50,534 nucleotides of DNA, from NCBI GenBank assembly GCA_014649555.1, contig BMTG01000025.1:1-50534 (forward strand). The letters are read 5' to 3'. The notes under the pieces were generated by a model. That model was not told the origin of the DNA and made no database searches. It worked only from the letters and a program-made list of their open reading frames with translations. Below are positions 46,718 to 50,534 of this stretch, in pieces; positions within the stretch are counted from its first letter, which is position 1, and the number at the start of each line of letters is the position of its first letter. The stretch comes from Streptomyces globisporus. GTDB taxonomy: Bacteria > Actinomycetota > Actinomycetes > Streptomycetales > Streptomycetaceae. The position numbers and the translations under genes are program-made.

Positions 46718-48462
46718 AGGTCGAATTCCCCTTGAAGAAGCTGGTCGATGAGTGCGCGGTCCGTGGCCGTGACCGCGTCCAGCCCGGCCTCCCAGACCGG
46801 CGCGCCGAGGCGTGAGCGCAGATCAGTGAGGCGTGCGTGGGCATCCGCCCAGTCCGTCTCCCACGCGGCCGGCTCCACGACGCCGCGAAGGGTTTCCAGC
46901 GCCTGGAGCAGATGTGCCAGCCGCGGGTGGTGGGCGGGCGTGACCCGCGCGTTCGGGCAGGCTGTACAGAGCAGGAACGACGCACCGCATCCCTGCGCGG
47001 CGGGGGTGAAGGGACTGTTTTCCCAGTCCGCGCAGCCGTTCGTGACCGTCTCGCGGAGGCCGTCCGTCGGCCGGTCGGCCAGCCGGGCTGCAAACACGGT
47101 GCGGCGGGCCACGTCCAGCGCCTCCAGGGCTCCGTCGGCGATGACCGGCACGGCCGCCTCCCGCACCTGCGGCTCGCTCAGCACGTAGACCCGGTCATGG
47201 GTGTCCTGGGTGTTCTGCCCGGGCTCACGCCGGTGCAGCACGTTCACCGTCCTGCGGATGCGGCGCATCGGCGCCCCCGACAGTCCCACCGACTTCGCCC
47301 AGGCCCGACCGGACATCTCGTTCACCCCGAATCCGAAGGGCCCCACCCTCGTCTCACCGGGATACGCCTGCGCCACATGAGGGGTGGTCTGGTGCCACAC
47401 CAGCAATCGGTCGATGCTCTCCTCCACCGTCGCGACCACCGCCCGGGCATGAGCGGTCGCCTCCAGCGCCTCGGTGAACACCCGGCCTGCCGAGTCAGCA
47501 CCGAAGTCGGTGATGTTGCGGCTCTCGTAGCGTCCGCGGTGCCCCGTACGGCGCCGCTTCTCCAGCTCCAGCCTGTAGACGGGCCGACTCGTCTCAGCTG
47601 TACCCGGCAGCGCCCGCGGCACCGGCAGTTCGGAGACCGTGGTCGAGTTCAGCCCGAGCTCCGCCGTGATCAGCACCGCCAGCGCGGCCACCTCCGTGCG
47701 GCTGAGGTGGAGCCGCTTCCACGTGTGCTGGGCCCCGTCCCCGCCCAGCACCGGCCGGTAGCGGCGCAGTACCCGGCTGCGAGTGCTCGGCTTCTGGTAC
47801 TGCGGGACGTCGCCGGTGCGGGCGAGTACGTCCAGGGCCTCACCGAGCAGCCACGCGTCACCGTCTGCCGGCACTGCGCCGGAGCGCCAGGCCACCAGAT
47901 GCTCGCGGTTCTCCCTGATCCGCAGCAGTGCCGAGCGGAACGTCCGGCGCGCGGCCCGCCGGATCTCGCTGAATTCCTCGGGCGAGTAGGCCTGGTCGTG
48001 GCCCTTGGCCCAGAAGAACCGCTTGGCCATTACTTCCCGTACCGCTGGGGAGAGCCGCGGATCCAGCTGGAGCAGTGAGACGATGGCGGAGAACTTCTTG
48101 TACCCGTTCGACCGGGGCGGCAGGCTCAGCCGCCACATCGTCCACTGCGCCGCGGTCAGCGTGTCCACGTCCTGCGGCACCTCGTCCAACCCGGCGAGGA
48201 ACTCCGTGAAGGGCTTGACCAGGTACCACTGCGCCTCGCTGGACGCGATGCTGTCCCAGCCTCCGCCCGGGGCGCACTTGGCCGCGTACAGCGCGGCCAG
48301 AGACCGTTGGAAGGCATCCGGGACGGGTAGTTTGCCGAAGTCATAACGACGCACTTTGCCCTGGGCGTCGCGGTGTTCCACGACCAGTCCCTCCCTCTGG
48401 CGGACTGGCGGCCGCTGATGCGGACCATCCGGCAAAGCGGCTGCGCGCCCACGCCGGCTCAC
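46714..48462 (-). CDS. Middle recombinase-module protein, 582 aa
   Basis: GTG 48462 overlaps the stop of the first recombinase (GTGA), and its own stop overlaps the third gene. The N-terminal ~200 residues resemble a core-binding region (AQWYLVKPFTEFLAGLDEVP, WTMWRLSLPPRSNGYKKFSA). The region 250-430 has recombinase-like features (LITAELGLNSTTVSELPVPR where an Arg would be expected), but the full R-H-R-Y set is not evident. A Cys cluster QGCGASFLLCTACPNARVTP is near 505-525. Likely a catalytically weak partner, like the non-integrase second gene in four-gene integration modules. Confidence 0.8.
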   Translation of the reverse strand: MSRRGRAAALPDGPHQRPPVRQREGLVVEHRDAQGKVRRYDFGKLPVPDAFQRSLAALYAAKCAPGGGWDSIASSEAQWYLVKPFTEFLAGLDEVPQDVDTLTAAQWTMWRLSLPPRSNGYKKFSAIVSLLQLDPRLSPAVREVMAKRFFWAKGHDQAYSPEEFSEIRRAARRTFRSALLRIRENREHLVAWRSGAVPADGDAWLLGEALDVLARTGDVPQYQKPSTRSRVLRRYRPVLGGDGAQHTWKRLHLSRTEVAALAVLITAELGLNSTTVSELPVPRALPGTAETSRPVYRLELEKRRRTGHRGRYESRNITDFGADSAGRVFTEALEATAHARAVVATVEESIDRLLVWHQTTPHVAQAYPGETRVGPFGFGVNEMSGRAWAKSVGLSGAPMRRIRRTVNVLHRREPGQNTQDTHDRVYVLSEPQVREAAVPVIADGALEALDVARRTVFAARLADRPTDGLRETVTNGCADWENSPFTPAAQGCGASFLLCTACPNARVTPAHHPRLAHLLQALETLRGVVEPAAWETDWADAHARLTDLRSRLGAPVWEAGLDAVTATDRALIDQLLQGEFDL

Positions 48463-49985
48463 CGGCCCGCCAGCCGCTCGTCCAGATCCTGGATGCCTTC
48501 GCTCTCACGGGCCAGCCGGGCGAACAACCCGCTCAGCTCCTCCTCCGAGGTAGTTCCGTCCGGGAGCGTGAAGTCCGCGAGTAGCGATCGCAGCTGAAGG
48601 TCGGCGACCGGGGCGAGGTAGACCGACTTCGTAGTCTCCAGCTGGGCGTGGCCGAGCAGATCTTGCACCATCCGCCACGGATCGCCGTACAGCAGGCGAA
48701 AGTCCCGCCGTTCCTCGGGCGTCAGGCCCATCCGCCGGTCCATCACGTGGTTGAGGACGACGAGCATGACCAGCGCGAAGCTGTGGCGACACATGTGCGG
48801 TGCGCAGAATGGTGGCTCGCTCACCACGGGTGCGAGCACCAGCGTGCACCGCTCGTTCGCGGTGCGGAAGACCCCTTCCCACGAGGCTGGCCGAAACGGC
48901 AGGCCGGACTCGTTCAACCACAACCACAGCGGTTCCGGGCCCGCAGGTCCTTCGGTGAACATGAGCATCCGTTCCGCAACTGTCGCCTCCGTCAGCGGTG
49001 TCTGGCCCGCCAGCCCGTCCCGGTCACGCCAGTGCAGTACGCGCCGGTGCCGTCCGGTCTCGCGCGTCACCAGCCGCATCGGCAGACCGTCGTAGCGGCC
49101 CACTGCCTGCGCACGCCTCACCACCCGGGCCCGCGAGGACTCGACGTACCCCTCGACCTCCCCCACCACCACACCTGAGGCATAGAACGTGCGCGCCCTT
49201 CTCGACTTCGTCACCACCCGGGCCAACCGCCCTACGTAGTAACGACCTCCCTCCAGCTGAAGGCGCGGGACCTCCAACGTCAGCAACGACGCCCCCTCCG
49301 TCAGCCGCATCCCGGATGAGAACAGCAGATCGGCGAAGGCGGCGTTGCGGTCAGCCAGACGGCCAGCCCATCCCGCCGACGGCAGCCCCTCGGCGCCGTA
49401 CCCCAGCAGCCCCACCTCGACCCAGCGGCGAAACGCCCGTGGCGTCAGCCAGCGCACCTCGCTGGTCCGCGCGTTCCTCGCCCGGGCCGCCGGCACCAGA
49501 ACAGACACGCCCCCACGCCCCGCCACCGACCGCACCAACACCGGGCTGGTCATCACGTAGCCGTGCTGGACCGCCCACTCGTACAAGCGCGCCAGCGCTG
49601 CAAGCCCGCGGTTCCACCGCGCCCCACCAACCCTGCGCGGATTGCGCAGAGACCTCGTCCGCCAGTCCTCGAAGTCCCACAGATCATTAGCCACCGCCTC
49701 GCGCCACGACTTCCCCCTCCCCCACAGGAAGTCGAAGAACAGACAGTAGTCGTCCGTGTAGTTCCGCTTCGTCTCCTGCGCGAGACGAGCAAACGACGAA
49801 CGGCACAGGTACCAGCTCAGCCCCTCATCGACTCGGTAGTCCGGAGAAAGAAGGATGGGGTCCCCCGCATGAATGCCCACCCGGTCCTCACGCTCAGCCA
49901 AGTCCTCCCACCCCGCCAGGACCGTCACTCTGAGCTCATTCACCCGTCGGCCCTGCGGCACCCAGTAAGTACGCCACCCCGGCAT
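48459..49985 (-). CDS. Tyrosine recombinase, first gene of the module (TnpA/IntA-like), 508 aa
   Basis: Catalytic motifs are clear: LLFSSGMRLTEGASLLTLEV (Arg I), CAPHMCRHSFALVMLVVLNH (H-x-x-R), VQDLLGHAQLETTKSVYLAP (G-H and nucleophile Tyr). The N-terminal SAM-like region holds TKRNYTDDYCLFFDFLWGRG. Start GTG/ATG at 49985 (MPGWRTYWVPQGRR). It is the first gene of four, all leftward, each junction a 4-bp overlap, so one transcript and coupled translation make a fixed-ratio complex. Confidence 0.93.
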   Translation of the reverse strand: MPGWRTYWVPQGRRVNELRVTVLAGWEDLAEREDRVGIHAGDPILLSPDYRVDEGLSWYLCRSSFARLAQETKRNYTDDYCLFFDFLWGRGKSWREAVANDLWDFEDWRTRSLRNPRRVGGARWNRGLAALARLYEWAVQHGYVMTSPVLVRSVAGRGGVSVLVPAARARNARTSEVRWLTPRAFRRWVEVGLLGYGAEGLPSAGWAGRLADRNAAFADLLFSSGMRLTEGASLLTLEVPRLQLEGGRYYVGRLARVVTKSRRARTFYASGVVVGEVEGYVESSRARVVRRAQAVGRYDGLPMRLVTRETGRHRRVLHWRDRDGLAGQTPLTEATVAERMLMFTEGPAGPEPLWLWLNESGLPFRPASWEGVFRTANERCTLVLAPVVSEPPFCAPHMCRHSFALVMLVVLNHVMDRRMGLTPEERRDFRLLYGDPWRMVQDLLGHAQLETTKSVYLAPVADLQLRSLLADFTLPDGTTSEEELSGLFARLARESEGIQDLDERLAGR

Positions 49986-50276
49986 GCGCTCACCCCTGCT
50001 CGATCCGCTTCAACACGTCGATCCAACAGGGAAGACGACGCCGGGGATCAGAGCGCGACCGGTGAGGCGGTCGCCGCCCTGCACCTGCTGCTGGAGGCGA
50101 GGATGCGCCGCCGCCTGTTCTTCTCTGAACTAACAGATCGTCCCGATTCGTGATCAATCACCGCTCCGTCACGGTGGGCTGTCCGTGGACAATCCGCGTG
50201 CACTGGTTGATCAGGGTGCGGAACACTGGGCAATGAGCTTTGCAGCCTCCCGGACAGTGCAGGAGCGAGCCCTTCG

Positions 50277-50534
50277 TCATGTCGCGGAATTGGCGTCGGG
50301 CCCTCCGATGGCGGGCAGGTGCCAGGTGAGAATCCAGCCGGCGGTAATCGCTACCGCGCCGCCAGCCAGGGCGATTGCGCCGCCTGTTCCAATGCCTGCG
50401 GCCACCACGCCCAGGCAGACCGGTCCGACGCCCTGGAGCGTCATGCTGCCGGAGCCGAGCAGGCCGAAGGCCTGGCCTTGGCCGTCCTGCGGCAGGGCGT
50501 CCAGGAACGGGCGTTGCAGGCCGAGACCGTAGGC
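50277..50534 (-). CDS. MFS transporter, C-terminal part, runs off right edge
   Basis: The frame from the window edge to TGA 50277 reads AYGLGLQRPFLDALPQDGQG, QAFGLLGSGSMTLQGVGPVC, LGVVAAGIGTGGAIALAGGA and VAITAGWILTWHLPAIGGPD. The R-x-F-L-D-A-x-P..GQAFGLL.SG.M..QG-GP block and two closing membrane spans are typical of a drug-efflux-like major facilitator family in Streptomyces. The N-terminal part is outside the window. It is probably not part of the recombinase module. Confidence 0.82.
   Translation of the reverse strand, partial: AYGLGLQRPFLDALPQDGQGQAFGLLGSGSMTLQGVGPVCLGVVAAGIGTGGAIALAGGAVAITAGWILTWHLPAIGGPDANSAT

Noticed and set aside
44987-46735. 582-codon plus-strand frame across the recombinase
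   Set aside because: Shadow of the tyrosine recombinase on the minus strand.
1-50534. tRNA-integrated attachment site for the element
   Set aside because: No cloverleaf-forming tRNA 3' end or flanking direct repeat could be recognised by eye on either side.

Overview
The window has the very high G+C, GTG/GTGA-rich gene starts and GC-rich hairpin terminators of a Streptomyces-type actinomycete. It joins three kinds of DNA: a type I-E CRISPR locus, the transfer and maintenance region of an actinomycete conjugative element (pSAM2/TraB type, or a related plasmid), and a mosaic of accessory chromosomal genes and recombinase modules. No rRNA or tRNA gene was recognised.

Layout. 1-3423: 5' part of cas3 (minus strand, cut by the left edge), an AT-richer leader, and a 15-repeat I-E array read rightwards. 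3540-28098: the mobile-element segment. It starts with an HATPase-like protein and a large HTH/zinc protein, then a cluster of five small hairpins with TGTCA loops, an Xre regulator, and a compact cassette of Xre-TPR regulator, RibD-like reductase and RibD-like deaminase with a perfect palindrome at its promoter. A GntR repressor (KorSA-like) faces a long rightward series: small Cys proteins, two WhiB-like proteins, a DUF5999 protein, a DUF2637 membrane/coiled-coil protein, a 892-residue Gly-rich protein, a TraB/FtsK DNA translocase, Spd-like membrane proteins, a Pif-like Nudix hydrolase and small basic or zinc proteins. 28133-28400: a two-repeat, one-spacer CRISPR mini-array identical in repeat to the main array, abutting a broken integrase C-terminus.

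28549-30654: cupin, SGNH hydrolase and AraC regulator. 30804-33517: a decayed second copy of the tail of the element, interrupted by a DUF6000 gene. 33595-35904: methyltransferase, a recombinase-module remnant and a truncated P-loop ATPase. 35865-43664: MpaB/DUF2236 oxygenase, a secreted protein, an FAD-dependent desaturase-like enzyme convergent with a polyprenyl diphosphate synthase, LtrA, and an FN3 plus chitin-binding-like protein. 44154-49985: an intact four-gene recombinase operon in which every junction is a 4-bp ATGA/GTGA overlap. 50277-50534: the end of an MFS transporter.

How it may work together. The GntR protein probably controls entry into transfer; TraB would pump double-stranded DNA, Spd-type proteins spread it through the mycelium, and the Nudix protein limits redundant transfer. 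The most unusual signals are the cas-less mini-array at the element tail, oppositely oriented GTTTCG/CGAAAC arrays with 21-bp phase in and upstream of the DUF2637 gene (possible TraB-recognition or segregation site), the Xre/RibD-like cassette, a strongly acidic small protein on the opposite strand inside the transfer operon, and a duplication in which one coding sequence was re-used in another frame. Three single-C insertions break element genes; each could be decay or a sequence error.
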